Positions 35,441 to 44,015 are shown, counted from the first letter of the stretch. The stretch is 64,000 nt of DNA from Ralstonia sp. UBA689 (GCF_002298975.1 NZ_DBMV01000033.1:186001-250000); one strand, 5' to 3'. Notes: generated from the sequence alone by a model not told the origin. Translations and numbers: made by a program.

Positions 35441-35459
35441 CAAGCTCCTTACTAGCTTG
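35441..35459 (-). promoter_or_regulatory. Shine-Dalgarno-sequestering hairpin, copy B
   Basis: CAAGCT pairs with AGCTTG around a 7-nt loop AGTAAGG. The AGGAG site spans loop and 3' arm, again four bases before the ATG. Three inner base pairs differ from copy A on both arms and still pair. Confidence 0.65.
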
Positions 35460-35538
35460 GTTGTGGTCAGGCAGGTTCGATGCGCCAACATCGTTCCTGC
35501 CGCTTTGCCTGATGCCGTCAGGCGCGGTCATGCAAACC

Positions 35539-36771
35539 CTAGGCAGCGTTGCCGAAGCGGCCAATCACTACCTTCTTTTCCTCCGAGATCTGCGCGTCAA
35601 CGAAGTCAGCCCAGAGCTGCAGGATGCGGCGCCTCTCCTCTGCATACTCAGCGCGGTTGTAGACGCCTTTGATTCCTTTGATGCTGTGAGCGAGCGCCTT
35701 CTCGATAGCGTCTGATGACTGGCCCATCTCGTGAAGGTGCGTTGATGCAGTGCGGCGGAAGTCATGCAGCACGAAGTGCTGAACCTCCATATCGAGCGCG
35801 CGAACTGCGGTGTTCAGCGTGCTCTTGGCGATGGGTACGTCCTTGCCGCCGCGACTGGTCGGGAAAAGGAACGCGCTGCCTTCGGTGAGCGCAAAGATCT
35901 CACGCAGCATGGCGACAGCCTGGGCCGACAGGTACACCCAATGCTCTTTGTCCTTCTTCATGCGCTCCGCTGGGATGCGCCAGATCGCGGCATCCAGATC
36001 GAATTCCGATTTTCGGGCCTCGATCAGTTCCGACTTGCGCACCATCGTCAGGATGAGCAGATGCAGGGCCAGCTTGTGCAGGCGGCGGATGTCTGAGGCG
36101 TAGATGCTCCGCAGAACGTTGCCGATCTCGTCTGGCGTCAGAACGCGGGTGCGGCTCTCTTGGGTTGCGATGAAACGGGCAACCAAGGCTTGAGCGGGGT
36201 TTGTTGTGGCCACGTGGCGGGCGACAGCGTACTCATACATGCGCTTGAGTACGTTGCGCGTGAAGAGGGCCATCTTGGGCGCGCCGCGAGCCTTGATCTT
36301 GTCGCAAAGCTCCAGCACCTCGCCGGGCGTAACTTCCGTAAGCGGCTTCGAGCCGATGACCGGGAGGATGTCTTTGTCTAGGGCGCGCCGCACACCTCGA
36401 CGGTATTCCTCCGACTTGTCGGCAATCGTCGCTTCGAACCACTGTGCCGAGAACTCACGCACCGTGGTCGGCGCCGAATCTGCTCCTCGGTCCTTCTTGG
36501 ATTGAGCGATAGGGGAGCCGCCTGATGCGACGATCTCCGAATACTTGCGAGCACGTTCCCGCGCTGCGGTCAGGCTGACAGCCGGGTAGTCGCCGATCGT
36601 TACAAGGGGCTGCTGCTTGCTGTGCAGCGAGTAGCGGTACCGCCAGACCTTGGACCCCGACACCATGATCTCCAGCACCAAGCCCCCGCCATCCGCCACT
36701 TGGTAACGGGCGGCCTTCGGCTTGAGGGCCTTGATGCGGGTGTCGGTGAGGGGAGGGACTGTTCGGGGCAT
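35539..36771 (-). CDS. int: Tyrosine-family site-specific integrase
   Basis: 410 residues from ATG 36771. P4/SGI1-like architecture: N-terminal DUF4102 (LTDTRIKALKPKAARYQVAD), core-binding domain, catalytic domain with Arg in MVRKSELIEARKSE, HDFRRTASTHLHE (His-x-x-Arg), later His and the Tyr in GVYNRAEY. It integrates and excises the element at the mnmE 3' end. A start at 36795 is possible, but an arm-type repeat covers that stretch. Confidence 0.95.
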   Translation of the reverse strand: MPRTVPPLTDTRIKALKPKAARYQVADGGGLVLEIMVSGSKVWRYRYSLHSKQQPLVTIGDYPAVSLTAARERARKYSEIVASGGSPIAQSKKDRGADSAPTTVREFSAQWFEATIADKSEEYRRGVRRALDKDILPVIGSKPLTEVTPGEVLELCDKIKARGAPKMALFTRNVLKRMYEYAVARHVATTNPAQALVARFIATQESRTRVLTPDEIGNVLRSIYASDIRRLHKLALHLLILTMVRKSELIEARKSEFDLDAAIWRIPAERMKKDKEHWVYLSAQAVAMLREIFALTEGSAFLFPTSRGGKDVPIAKSTLNTAVRALDMEVQHFVLHDFRRTASTHLHEMGQSSDAIEKALAHSIKGIKGVYNRAEYAEERRRILQLWADFVDAQISEEKKVVIGRFGNAA

Positions 36772-36775
36772 CTTT

Positions 36776-36823
36776 AGTACACAGAAAGTAACCAAGCAGG
36801 GCTTGTGTACTTAAATGTGTACT
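36776..36823. promoter_or_regulatory. Right Int arm-type sites
   Basis: TGTGTACT occurs inverted at 36776-36783 and direct at 36804-36811 and 36816-36823, upstream of int. Same motif as the left-end pair. Confidence 0.6.
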
Positions 36824-36894
36824 ATAGATCGCTGGGTGTCAATGGGAATCGTTGGGCAACGTGAGCCAACAATTCCTTGTAAAACAAAGGCTTG

Positions 36895-36930
36895 CTTGGG
36901 TGTTCTTGGCAACCTTGGGCATCCCTGGGC
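36895..36930. repeat. Four helically phased CTTGGGC-type repeats next to attR
   Basis: CTTGGG, CTTGGC, CTTGGG and CCTGGG start at 36895, 36905, 36914 and 36924, spaced 10, 9 and 10 bp, between int and the attachment repeat. Phase and position suit cooperative binding of an excisionase or similar accessory protein. Confidence 0.5.
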
Positions 36931-36936
36931 AGCCAA

Positions 36937-38382
36937 TTATTTTCCAATACAAAACCGACTAAAAATCACTCCCAGCAGATCATCACTGGAGAACGCCCCC
37001 GTGATGCTGTTCAACGCCTCCTGCGCCAGCCGCAGCTCCTCGGCAAACAAGTCCAGCGACTGCGCCCGCTGATCCGCATGCTCGGCCGCCGTGGCCAGAT
37101 GCTCGCGGGCCGCGCGCAATGCCGCGAGATGGCGTTCGCGCGCCAGATAAAGGCCTTCGCCGCCACCTTGCCAGCCGGCAATTTCCAGCAACGCGGTGCG
37201 CAGCAGTTCGATGCCCACGCCGTCGCGCGCCGACAGCCACACCTCCGGCGGCTCGGCATCGACGCGGCCCGCGACGGCAACACCGGTCAGATCGATCTTG
37301 TTGACCACGCGCAGCGTCGGTACACCGGCCGGCACGTGCTCCGCAATGCGGGCGTCGATGGCGGTGTCTTCGGCGGACAGGCCGTTGGCACGGTAGTCCG
37401 CTGCGTCCAGCAGGTGAAGCACGACATCAGCATGCGCGATGGCGGCCCAGGTGCGTTCGATGCCGATGCGCTCGACTTCGTCTTGCGTGTCGCGCAGGCC
37501 GGCCGTATCGACGATGTTCAGCGGGATGCCTTCGATCTGGATGGTCTGCTGCACCTTATCGCGCGTGGTGCCGGCAATCGGTGTGACGATGGCCAGCTCC
37601 GCGCCGGCCAGCGCGTTGAGCAGCGAGGATTTACCGACGTTCGGCTGCCCGGCCAGCACCACGTGCAGGCCCTCGCGAAGCAGCGCGCCCTGGCGTGCCT
37701 GGGCCAGCACGCCATCAAGCCGTGTACGGATGTCGGCAAGCTGGCCGCGCGCATCGGCGGCCTCCAGGAAGTCAATCTCCTCTTCGGGGAAATCCAGGGT
37801 CGCTTCCACCAGCATGCGCAGATGGATCACGCGCTCGACCAGCGCATGTACGGCTTGCGAGAACGCGCCGTCGAGCGAGCGTGCCGCAGAGCGTGCCGCC
37901 GCCTCGGTACTCGCCTCGATCAGGTCGGCCACGGCCTCGGCCTGCGCTAGATCCATCTTGTCGTTGAGGAAGGCGCGGCGCGTGAATTCGCCCGGTTCGG
38001 CCACGCGCAGGCCGATCTCGCGGCCCGCCGCCAAGCAGCGTTGCAGCAGCAGTTGCATCACCACCGGGCCGCCGTGGCCCTGCAGTTCGAGCACGTCTTC
38101 GCCGGTGTACGAATGCGGTGCCGGAAACCACAGCGCGATGCCTCGATCAATGGCGTTGCCGTCGGCGTCGAGGAAGGGCAGATAGGTGGCTTGGCGTGAC
38201 GTCAGCAGTCGGCCGCACACCGCCTGCATGACCACGCGCACGTCAGGCCCCGACACGCGAACGACGCCGATGCCGCCTCGCCCAGGCGCGGTGGCAATCG
38301 CCGCGATGGGAATCGTGCGAGTGACGGGGCGTGGGGCGCTGGAAACGTTCGGCAAGGTTGTGGGGTGGTCGGCGGCAGTCAT
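36937..38382 (-). CDS. mnmE: tRNA modification GTPase MnmE
   Basis: 481 residues. N-terminal tetrahydrofolate-binding domain (IAAIATAPGRGGIGVVRVSG), helical domain, and G domain with G1 GQPNVGKSSLLNAL, G3 DTAGL and G4 NKID. C-terminal CIGK motif, whose Cys is needed for wobble-uridine modification with MnmG. The ATG at 38382 matches the family length. Codons for RFCIG are the attachment repeat; the last Lys and stop lie on the element side of the core. Confidence 0.97.
   Translation of the reverse strand: MTAADHPTTLPNVSSAPRPVTRTIPIAAIATAPGRGGIGVVRVSGPDVRVVMQAVCGRLLTSRQATYLPFLDADGNAIDRGIALWFPAPHSYTGEDVLELQGHGGPVVMQLLLQRCLAAGREIGLRVAEPGEFTRRAFLNDKMDLAQAEAVADLIEASTEAAARSAARSLDGAFSQAVHALVERVIHLRMLVEATLDFPEEEIDFLEAADARGQLADIRTRLDGVLAQARQGALLREGLHVVLAGQPNVGKSSLLNALAGAELAIVTPIAGTTRDKVQQTIQIEGIPLNIVDTAGLRDTQDEVERIGIERTWAAIAHADVVLHLLDAADYRANGLSAEDTAIDARIAEHVPAGVPTLRVVNKIDLTGVAVAGRVDAEPPEVWLSARDGVGIELLRTALLEIAGWQGGGEGLYLARERHLAALRAAREHLATAAEHADQRAQSLDLFAEELRLAQEALNSITGAFSSDDLLGVIFSRFCIGK
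36944..36956. repeat. Right attachment repeat (attR core) inside mnmE
   Basis: CCAATACAAAACC, covering codons for RFCIG of mnmE. The matching SGI1 target is the same end of the same gene. Confidence 0.75.
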
Positions 38383-38441
38383 GGGCGGTATTGTGCGGCA
38401 GCCGCGTATCTGCGCGCCAGTTTCCAATGAAGGAGATTCGG

Positions 38442-38840
38442 ATGATCGATCACACCGGCGTTGTCGTTAGCGACTTCGCGGCCAGCAAACGGTTCTATCA
38501 ACAGGCGCTGGGCGCCATTGGCCTCGGCAAGGTGCTGGAATTTCCGGCCGCAGTAACGGGCCACACCGACGTGGCCGGCTTTGGCCCGCCGGGCAGGGCG
38601 GAGTTCTGGATCTCGGCGGCGACGGCCGGGCAGGGGCCGAATAAACCGCCGCTGCAGGTGGCTTTTCGCGTCGAGTCGCGAGCCGAGGTGGAGGCGTTCC
38701 ACGCTGCGGCGATGGCCGCCGGTGGTACCGACAACGGCACACCAGGCCTGCGCCCGCACTATCACCCAAAGTACTATGGCGCGTTTGTGCATGACCCGGA
38801 CGGCCACAACATCGAGGCGGTCTGTCACGCTCCGGAATAA
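38442..38840 (+). CDS. VOC-family (glyoxalase/dioxygenase-like) protein
   Basis: 132 residues, one vicinal-oxygen-chelate module: starts MIDHTGVVVSDFAASKRFYQ and ends YYGAFVHDPDGHNIEAVCH with the terminal metal-ligand Glu. AAGGAG sits six bases before the ATG. Substrate unknown. Divergent from mnmE. Confidence 0.88.
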   Translation: MIDHTGVVVSDFAASKRFYQQALGAIGLGKVLEFPAAVTGHTDVAGFGPPGRAEFWISAATAGQGPNKPPLQVAFRVESRAEVEAFHAAAMAAGGTDNGTPGLRPHYHPKYYGAFVHDPDGHNIEAVCHAPE

Positions 38841-38852
38841 GTTTGCGGCATG

Positions 38853-38882
38853 AAAAAAAGGGCACCCGAAGGTGCCCTTTTT
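38853..38882. terminator. Bidirectional terminator between the VOC gene and yidC
   Basis: GGGCACC-CGAA-GGTGCCC flanked by seven A on the left and five T on the right, so it can serve both convergent genes. Confidence 0.85.
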
Positions 38883-38899
38883 GCTGAAGCGCGTTCGCC

Positions 38900-40564
38900 T
38901 TACTTGGCGGGCGCAGCCTTCTTGTTGGTGCCCAGCATCCGGTTGATCGACCATTGCTGCGCAATCGACAGCACGTTGTTGACCACCCAGTACAGCACCA
39001 GGCCGGCCGGGAAGAAGAAGAACATGACCGAGAACGCAATCGGCATGAACATCATCACCTTGGCCTGCACGGGGTCCGGCGGGGTCGGGTTCAGGCGGGT
39101 CTGCACGAACATCGACACAGCCATCAGGATCGGCAGGATGTAGAACGGGTCCGGCGCGGACAGGTCATGTACCCAGCCCAGCCACGGCGCGCCGCGCATT
39201 TCCGCAGACGAGAGCAGTGCCCAGTACAGCGCCATGAACACCGGGATCTGGATCACGATCGGCAGGCAGCCGCCGAGCGGGTTGACCTTCTCGGTGCGGT
39301 ACAGCGTCATCATCTCCTGGTTCATCTTCTGCGGATCGCCCTTGTGGCGCTCGCGGATGGCCGTCATGCGCGGCTGCAGATCCTTCATCTTGGCCATCGA
39401 ACGGTAGCTCGTGGCCGACAGCGGGAAGAACACCAGCTTGATCAGCACCGTCAGCGCAACGATCGACCAGCCCCAGTTGCCCAGCAGCGCGTGGAGTTTC
39501 TCCAGCAGCCAGAACAGCGGCTTGGCGATGATGGTCAGCCAGCCGTAGTCTTTCACTAGCTCCAGGCCCGGGGTGATGCCTTCAAGCATGCGCTCTTCCT
39601 GCGGGCCGGCGAACAGGCGTGCCGTGGCCGACACGCTCGCGCCCGGCGCCACCGTGCCCAGCGGCTCCTGCATACCGACGCGATAGAAGTTGGTGTCGAT
39701 GCGATCGACGTAGAACTCACGCTTGGCGTTGGCCGCCGGAATCCATGCCGAGGCGAAGTAGTGCTGCACCATCGCCACCCAGCCGCTGTCGGTCGGGGTC
39801 GGCACGTGCGCCTTGCCCTTGTCGATGTCGGCGAAAGTGATCTTGTGATAGTGATCGGTGTCGGTGTAGACGGCCGGGCCCGTGAACGTGCTGTAGAAGC
39901 GCGATTGCTCCACCGCGCCGCCGTCGCGGGCCAGTTCCATGTACAGCGTCGGGTTGATCGGCGCCGTGCCGTCGTTGGTCACGTCGAAGCGCGTGTCGAT
40001 CACGTAGCTGCCGCGCTTGAAGACATACGTCTTGGCGAGCTTGGCGCCGCCCTTGTCGGCCGTGAGCGTGATGGAAACGTCATTGCCCGTACCCAGATCA
40101 CGCGGGCCGGCCGATGCAGTGAACGCCGTCGTGTGGTTCGGGAAATCACCGCCGATGATGCCCGAGCGCGCCAAGTAGGTGCGCTCGATGGTGCGGTCGA
40201 ACAGCACCATCGGGTTGCCGTCGTGATCCTTCTGGTTGAGCAGTTCCAGCTTGCTCACGATGGCGCCGGCCGTGTCAATGGTGGCGCGCAGCACATCGGT
40301 CGTGACGACGATCTTTTCCGAGGCCGGGGCCTGCGAAGCTGCACCCGTGGCCGGAGCGCCCTGCGTGCCTGCGGCTGAGGCGGTGGTGGCAGCCTGGGGC
40401 ACGTCACCTGCGGGCGTGCTGCCCGGCGTCGCGGCCGGGGTCGTGGCCGTCTGCGGCGTCGGGAAGAACATCGACTGGTGGCCATTCGCGCGTTGCCAGT
40501 TGTCGAACAGCAGGACAACCGCCAGCGAGAAGATCACCCAGAGAATGGTGCGTTTGATATCCAT
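38900..40564 (-). CDS. yidC: Membrane protein insertase YidC
   Basis: 554 residues, Gram-negative type: N-terminal TM, Ala/Pro/Thr-rich linker, periplasmic beta-domain (about 60-340), then the conserved insertase core with five TMs (GWSIVALTVLIKLVFFPLSA, GGCLPIVIQIPVFMALYW). Inserts inner-membrane proteins with or without Sec. Six bases after yidD in the rpmH-rnpA-yidD-yidC-mnmE order. Confidence 0.97.
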   Translation of the reverse strand: MDIKRTILWVIFSLAVVLLFDNWQRANGHQSMFFPTPQTATTPAATPGSTPAGDVPQAATTASAAGTQGAPATGAASQAPASEKIVVTTDVLRATIDTAGAIVSKLELLNQKDHDGNPMVLFDRTIERTYLARSGIIGGDFPNHTTAFTASAGPRDLGTGNDVSITLTADKGGAKLAKTYVFKRGSYVIDTRFDVTNDGTAPINPTLYMELARDGGAVEQSRFYSTFTGPAVYTDTDHYHKITFADIDKGKAHVPTPTDSGWVAMVQHYFASAWIPAANAKREFYVDRIDTNFYRVGMQEPLGTVAPGASVSATARLFAGPQEERMLEGITPGLELVKDYGWLTIIAKPLFWLLEKLHALLGNWGWSIVALTVLIKLVFFPLSATSYRSMAKMKDLQPRMTAIRERHKGDPQKMNQEMMTLYRTEKVNPLGGCLPIVIQIPVFMALYWALLSSAEMRGAPWLGWVHDLSAPDPFYILPILMAVSMFVQTRLNPTPPDPVQAKVMMFMPIAFSVMFFFFPAGLVLYWVVNNVLSIAQQWSINRMLGTNKKAAPAK

Positions 40565-40570
40565 GTCGGA

Positions 40571-40885
40571 TTACGGTCTGGGAAGGTGAATCGACGGCCG
40601 CGCAGCCGGGGTGTCGGCTGCGGTCGCGTCGGTCGATGCGGAATCGGTGGAGCGGGGCGCAGCGTCGCCGGCGGCGGGCGGCACAGGATCATACCCGCCT
40701 TGTGCGAACGGATGGCAGCGGCACAGGCGTTTTGCCGCAAGATAACTGCCAACCGCCGGCCCATGCGTGAGCACGGCGTCGCGCGCGTAGTCGGAGCAGG
40801 TGGGCAGGAAGCGGCATTGCGCGCCGACGAAGGGGCTGAATGCCACCTTGTACACGCGCAGCAGGAACAGCAGCACGCGCGTCAT
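40571..40885 (-). CDS. yidD: Membrane protein insertion efficiency factor YidD
   Basis: 104 residues. YKVAFSPFVGAQCRFLPTCS is the family signature with conserved Cys, and CRCHPFAQGGYDPVP follows. The last 35 residues are an Ala/Thr/Asp-rich extension. The start overlaps the rnpA stop by 4 nt. Confidence 0.95.
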   Translation of the reverse strand: MTRVLLFLLRVYKVAFSPFVGAQCRFLPTCSDYARDAVLTHGPAVGSYLAAKRLCRCHPFAQGGYDPVPPAAGDAAPRSTDSASTDATAADTPAARPSIHLPRP

Positions 40886-41310
40886 GACGTGCCCCCGGCG
40901 GCAGGTGTGGAAGATGCGGGCGCGGCCCCGGGCGGTGTCGGTAACGGGCGCGTGGCAATCTCGAACAGGTGGGAAAGCTCTTCGCGGCAGATGCGCTTGA
41001 AGGCAGCCATGGTGGGCACGTCTTCACGCGGGAACTTGGCCTGCAGACGGATCAGTACATCGCGTCCGCCCAGAGCGGGCTGCCGCAGGCGGAACAGCTC
41101 GCGGCACTGCCGCTTGATGAGATTGCGCTCGACAGCGCGGCGGGCGAACTTCTTGCCGATCACCACGCCAAGACGCGCCTGCGGGTGCCCGTTGGCGCGT
41201 ACGTACAGCACAAAGTGACGACTACGCCGGACAGGCCGCAAAGCAAAAACGGATGAGAACTCATCCGTTTTTGTCAGCCTTGCGGCCTTGGGGTAGGCGT
41301 ACGGGCCCAT
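40882..41310 (-). CDS. rnpA: Ribonuclease P protein component
   Basis: 142 residues. The RNR motif region reads GKKFARRAVERNLIKRQCRE (normally AVxRNxIKR), binding the P RNA during tRNA 5' maturation. The C-terminus has a Pro/Ala-rich tail not needed for the fold. 61 bp after rpmH. Confidence 0.96.
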   Translation of the reverse strand: MGPYAYPKAARLTKTDEFSSVFALRPVRRSRHFVLYVRANGHPQARLGVVIGKKFARRAVERNLIKRQCRELFRLRQPALGGRDVLIRLQAKFPREDVPTMAAFKRICREELSHLFEIATRPLPTPPGAAPASSTPAAGGTS

Positions 41311-41371
41311 CGCCAGCGTGCCGCAGGAGCCATGGGCAACGGCTGTCAGCCGCCACCCGGGCGCGGCAGTC

Positions 41372-41506
41372 TTAGATGGCCAGGCGCTTACGGCCCTTGG
41401 CGCGGCGTGCGTTCAGCACGGCACGGCCACCACGGGTCTTCATGCGGACACGGAAACCGTGGGTGCGCTTGCGACGGGTAACGGAAGGTTGATAGGTACG
41501 CTTCAT
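41372..41506 (-). CDS. rpmH: 50S ribosomal protein L34
   Basis: 44 residues, MKRTYQPSVTRRKRTHGFRV then RMKTRGGRAVLNARRAKGRK and RLAI: the complete L34 sequence. First gene of the minus-strand arm at the origin. Its AAGAGAG site precedes the ATG. Confidence 0.98.
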   Translation of the reverse strand: MKRTYQPSVTRRKRTHGFRVRMKTRGGRAVLNARRAKGRKRLAI

Positions 41507-42137
41507 GATGCACTCTCTTGTTAATGGGTGGTGCGGACGTTGCCGCACGCGCCGGGCTAGGGTTCGTCTGTCCGAGCCTGGTGTCGATTCACTAGGAGAA
41601 ATCGCCCACGCAGACCGCCGTGCGCTGTGTTGTTCAGGTCGAGGGCGTCACCGGAAAGATGGGCGCCGAGGGTATCGGGCCCGCCGGATCAGGTGCCATG
41701 GGAGGACCCCCAGGCGCCACGTCTGACGCGAACAAGCGTGCGCTCCCCTGCCGCGCATCGCAGAACCCGCCATTTAAGCGATATCTGCCGCATCTGTCAA
41801 GCCCGCTCGGCTGGGGATAAATCTGGCCCGCCGAGAAAAATCCACCCGGCAGCGAGTTGTCCCCAGCGCCTTGTGCGGCGTGGATCGTTTCGATGAAAGC
41901 CTTGTCGGTACTGGGTTTGCTGGCGATGTGAAAAATCGGTTGTCCACCGCTACTCACAGTGGGCCCACAGGTTATCCACAGACTTATCCTTTGTGGATAA
42001 CTTTGGGCTGGGGGTACAATCCCGTTCCAATAACGAAAGCCACCCGGTTTCTGGCCTGTGCCAGGGGCCCGGCGGCCGGCCCGCCCGGGGGCGTCGGCAT
42101 GACGCGCGCGGCGCCGGTCAAACACCTAACGATAACG
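41507..42137. other. oriC: Chromosomal replication origin (oriC) region
   Basis: 631 bp between rpmH and dnaA. Perfect DnaA boxes: TTATCCACA at 41972-41980 and its complement at 41992-42000. Near matches: TGGGGATAA at 41812-41820, TTGTCCCCA at 41858-41866, TTGTCCACC at 41940-41948 and TTATCCTTT at 41984-41992. The dnaA promoter must also lie here. Gene order rnpA-rpmH-oriC-dnaA-dnaN-gyrB is the ancestral bacterial arrangement. Confidence 0.85.
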
Positions 42138-43748
42138 ATGCAGGATTTCTGGCATGCGGCATCAGCTCAGCTCGAGAGTGAGCTGACGCCGCAACAATTC
42201 AAGACGTGGATCAAGCCGCTGACGCCGCTGTCATTCGACGAGCAGGCGTGCGCGCTGCGGATTGCCGCGCCCAACCGTTTCAAGCTCGACTGGGTCAAAA
42301 GCCAGTTCTCGGGCCGTATTCAGTCGCTCGCGTGCGATTACTGGGAGATGCAGGTCGACGTGCAGTTCGTGCTCGACCCGACCGCCGGCCAGCGGCAGGC
42401 GGCCCTGCAGCCGGCGCTGGCGCCTGTGCCGATGCAGCCTCTGGCGGCGCAATCGATTCAACCAACGCAGGCTGTGCCGGCAATGTCCGCGCCGAACGGC
42501 ATCGCGCGCGATACAGCGGTCGCGCGCCCGGCCCCCGCGATGTACCGTGACGCCGCGCTCGCCACGGCCAGCCACGCCGCGGCCGACATCGACGTGCCCG
42601 TGATGGACGCCGCCGAAGCCAGCGCGCAGTCGTACCGCATGCCGCCGCCGGCCTCGCCCGCAGCGATGCCGAGCCTGACCGGCCTGGCCACGCCCCCGCA
42701 GGCGCCGGTGGACGACACCGTGCACGAGCGCTCGCGCCTGAACCCGATCCTCACGTTCGACAACTTCGTCACCGGTAAGGCCAACCAGCTGGCGCGCGCG
42801 GCGGCCATCCAGGTTGCCAATAATCCGGGCAAGTCGTACAACCCGCTGTACCTATACGGCGGCGTGGGGCTGGGCAAGACGCACTTGATCCATGCCATCG
42901 GCAATTTCATGCTGATGGAGAATCCGCGCGCACGCATCCGTTACATTCACGCAGAACAGTACGTTTCCGACGTAGTGAAGGCTTACCAGCGCAAGGCGTT
43001 TGACGATTTCAAGCGCTACTACCACTCGCTGGATCTGCTGCTGATCGATGATATTCAGTTCTTCTCGGGCAAGAACCGCACGCAGGAAGAATTCTTCTAC
43101 GCGTTCGAGGCGCTGATCGCCAACCGCGCGCAGGTCATCATCACCAGCGATACGTACCCGAAGGAGATCACCGGCATCGATGACCGCCTGATCTCGCGCT
43201 TCGATTCCGGCCTGACGGTGGCCATTGAGCCACCCGAGTTGGAAATGCGCGTCGCGATTCTGATGAAGAAGGCGCAGGCCGAGAGCGTGACCGTGCCGGA
43301 AGAGGTGGCCTTCTTCGTGGCCAAGCACCTGCGCTCGAATGTGCGCGAGCTGGAAGGCGCGTTGCGCAAAATCCTGGCGTACTCGAACTTCCATGGCAAG
43401 GAGATCACCATCGAGGTCACGCGCGAGGCGCTCAAGGATCTGCTGACGGTGCAGAACCGCCAGATTTCGGTCGAGAACATTCAGAAGACCTGCGCGGATT
43501 TCTACAACATCAAGGTCGCGGACATGTACTCCAAGAAGCGGCCGGCCAATATCGCGCGCCCGCGTCAGATCGCCATGTATCTGGCCAAGGAGCTCACGCA
43601 GAAGAGCCTGCCGGAAATTGGCGAACTCTTCGGTGGGCGCGACCACACCACCGTGCTGCACGCCGTGCGCAAGATCGCCGATGAGCGCAGCAAGGACGCC
43701 CAGCTCAACCACGAACTGCACGTGCTGGAGCAAACACTCAAGGGTTGA
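42138..43748 (+). CDS. dnaA: Chromosomal replication initiator DnaA
   Basis: 536 residues from ATG 42138 (MQDFWHAASAQLESELTPQQ, domain I). A long, variable Ala/Pro-rich domain II covers about 90-200. AAA+ domain III has Walker A GGVGLGKTHL and Walker B LLIDDIQF, and domain IV the box-binding signature GGRDHTTVLHAVRKI. An in-frame ATG at 42100 lacks a ribosome site and is not conserved. Confidence 0.97.
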   Translation: MQDFWHAASAQLESELTPQQFKTWIKPLTPLSFDEQACALRIAAPNRFKLDWVKSQFSGRIQSLACDYWEMQVDVQFVLDPTAGQRQAALQPALAPVPMQPLAAQSIQPTQAVPAMSAPNGIARDTAVARPAPAMYRDAALATASHAAADIDVPVMDAAEASAQSYRMPPPASPAAMPSLTGLATPPQAPVDDTVHERSRLNPILTFDNFVTGKANQLARAAAIQVANNPGKSYNPLYLYGGVGLGKTHLIHAIGNFMLMENPRARIRYIHAEQYVSDVVKAYQRKAFDDFKRYYHSLDLLLIDDIQFFSGKNRTQEEFFYAFEALIANRAQVIITSDTYPKEITGIDDRLISRFDSGLTVAIEPPELEMRVAILMKKAQAESVTVPEEVAFFVAKHLRSNVRELEGALRKILAYSNFHGKEITIEVTREALKDLLTVQNRQISVENIQKTCADFYNIKVADMYSKKRPANIARPRQIAMYLAKELTQKSLPEIGELFGGRDHTTVLHAVRKIADERSKDAQLNHELHVLEQTLKG

Positions 43749-43896
43749 TGTGCCGGCGTGCCGCCAACCCGCATGGCGGCGCCATCTGCCCCGAATTTGC
43801 CGCATGCAAACGCCCGCTCGAACGCGGGCGTCTTTTCATGCACAATAGACATATTTGCCGCGCGCGCGACGCTATCCAGCGCTCCCTTCTTTGCGG

Positions 43897-43944
43897 TATA
43901 ATTTGTGATTAACCCCTTGATTTACAACAACTTTGGGGTTAATC
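43897..43944 (+). promoter_or_regulatory. dnaN promoter with 10-bp inverted repeat at the transcription start
   Basis: Consensus TATAAT at 43897-43902. Immediately downstream GATTAACCCC (43907-43916) and GGGGTTAATC (43935-43944) form a perfect inverted repeat with an 18-bp AT-rich spacer. It would lie at or just after +1, as an operator or as the first hairpin of the dnaN leader. Confidence 0.6.
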
Positions 43945-44015
43945 GCGAATGCTCCTGCAGGCACACGCCATGAGGGGCGCGCGCGGTGTCACCTCAAACT
44001 GCAAGGATCGCCTTC

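Larger units (their letters stand above)
21277..36956. mobile_element. Integrative element inserted at the 3' end of mnmE
   Basis: About 15.7 kb bounded by a 13-bp direct repeat (21277-21289 and 36944-36956), with a tyrosine integrase next to the mnmE end. Int arm-type repeats lie inside both ends. Genes are mostly on the minus strand. The integrase-proximal half holds phage-like genes (AlpA, Toprim-helicase, DUF5681, S74 chaperone) and the distal half holds cargo. No capsid, portal or large terminase is seen, so it is a satellite-like or heavily reduced prophage. Integration at the end of mnmE (trmE/thdF) is known for SGI1-type islands. Confidence 0.85.

Noticed and set aside
35539..36823. 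CRISPR-like array from the repeated TGTGTACT and CTTGGGC motifs
   Set aside because: Units are too short and unevenly spaced, and they fit integrase/excisionase sites.
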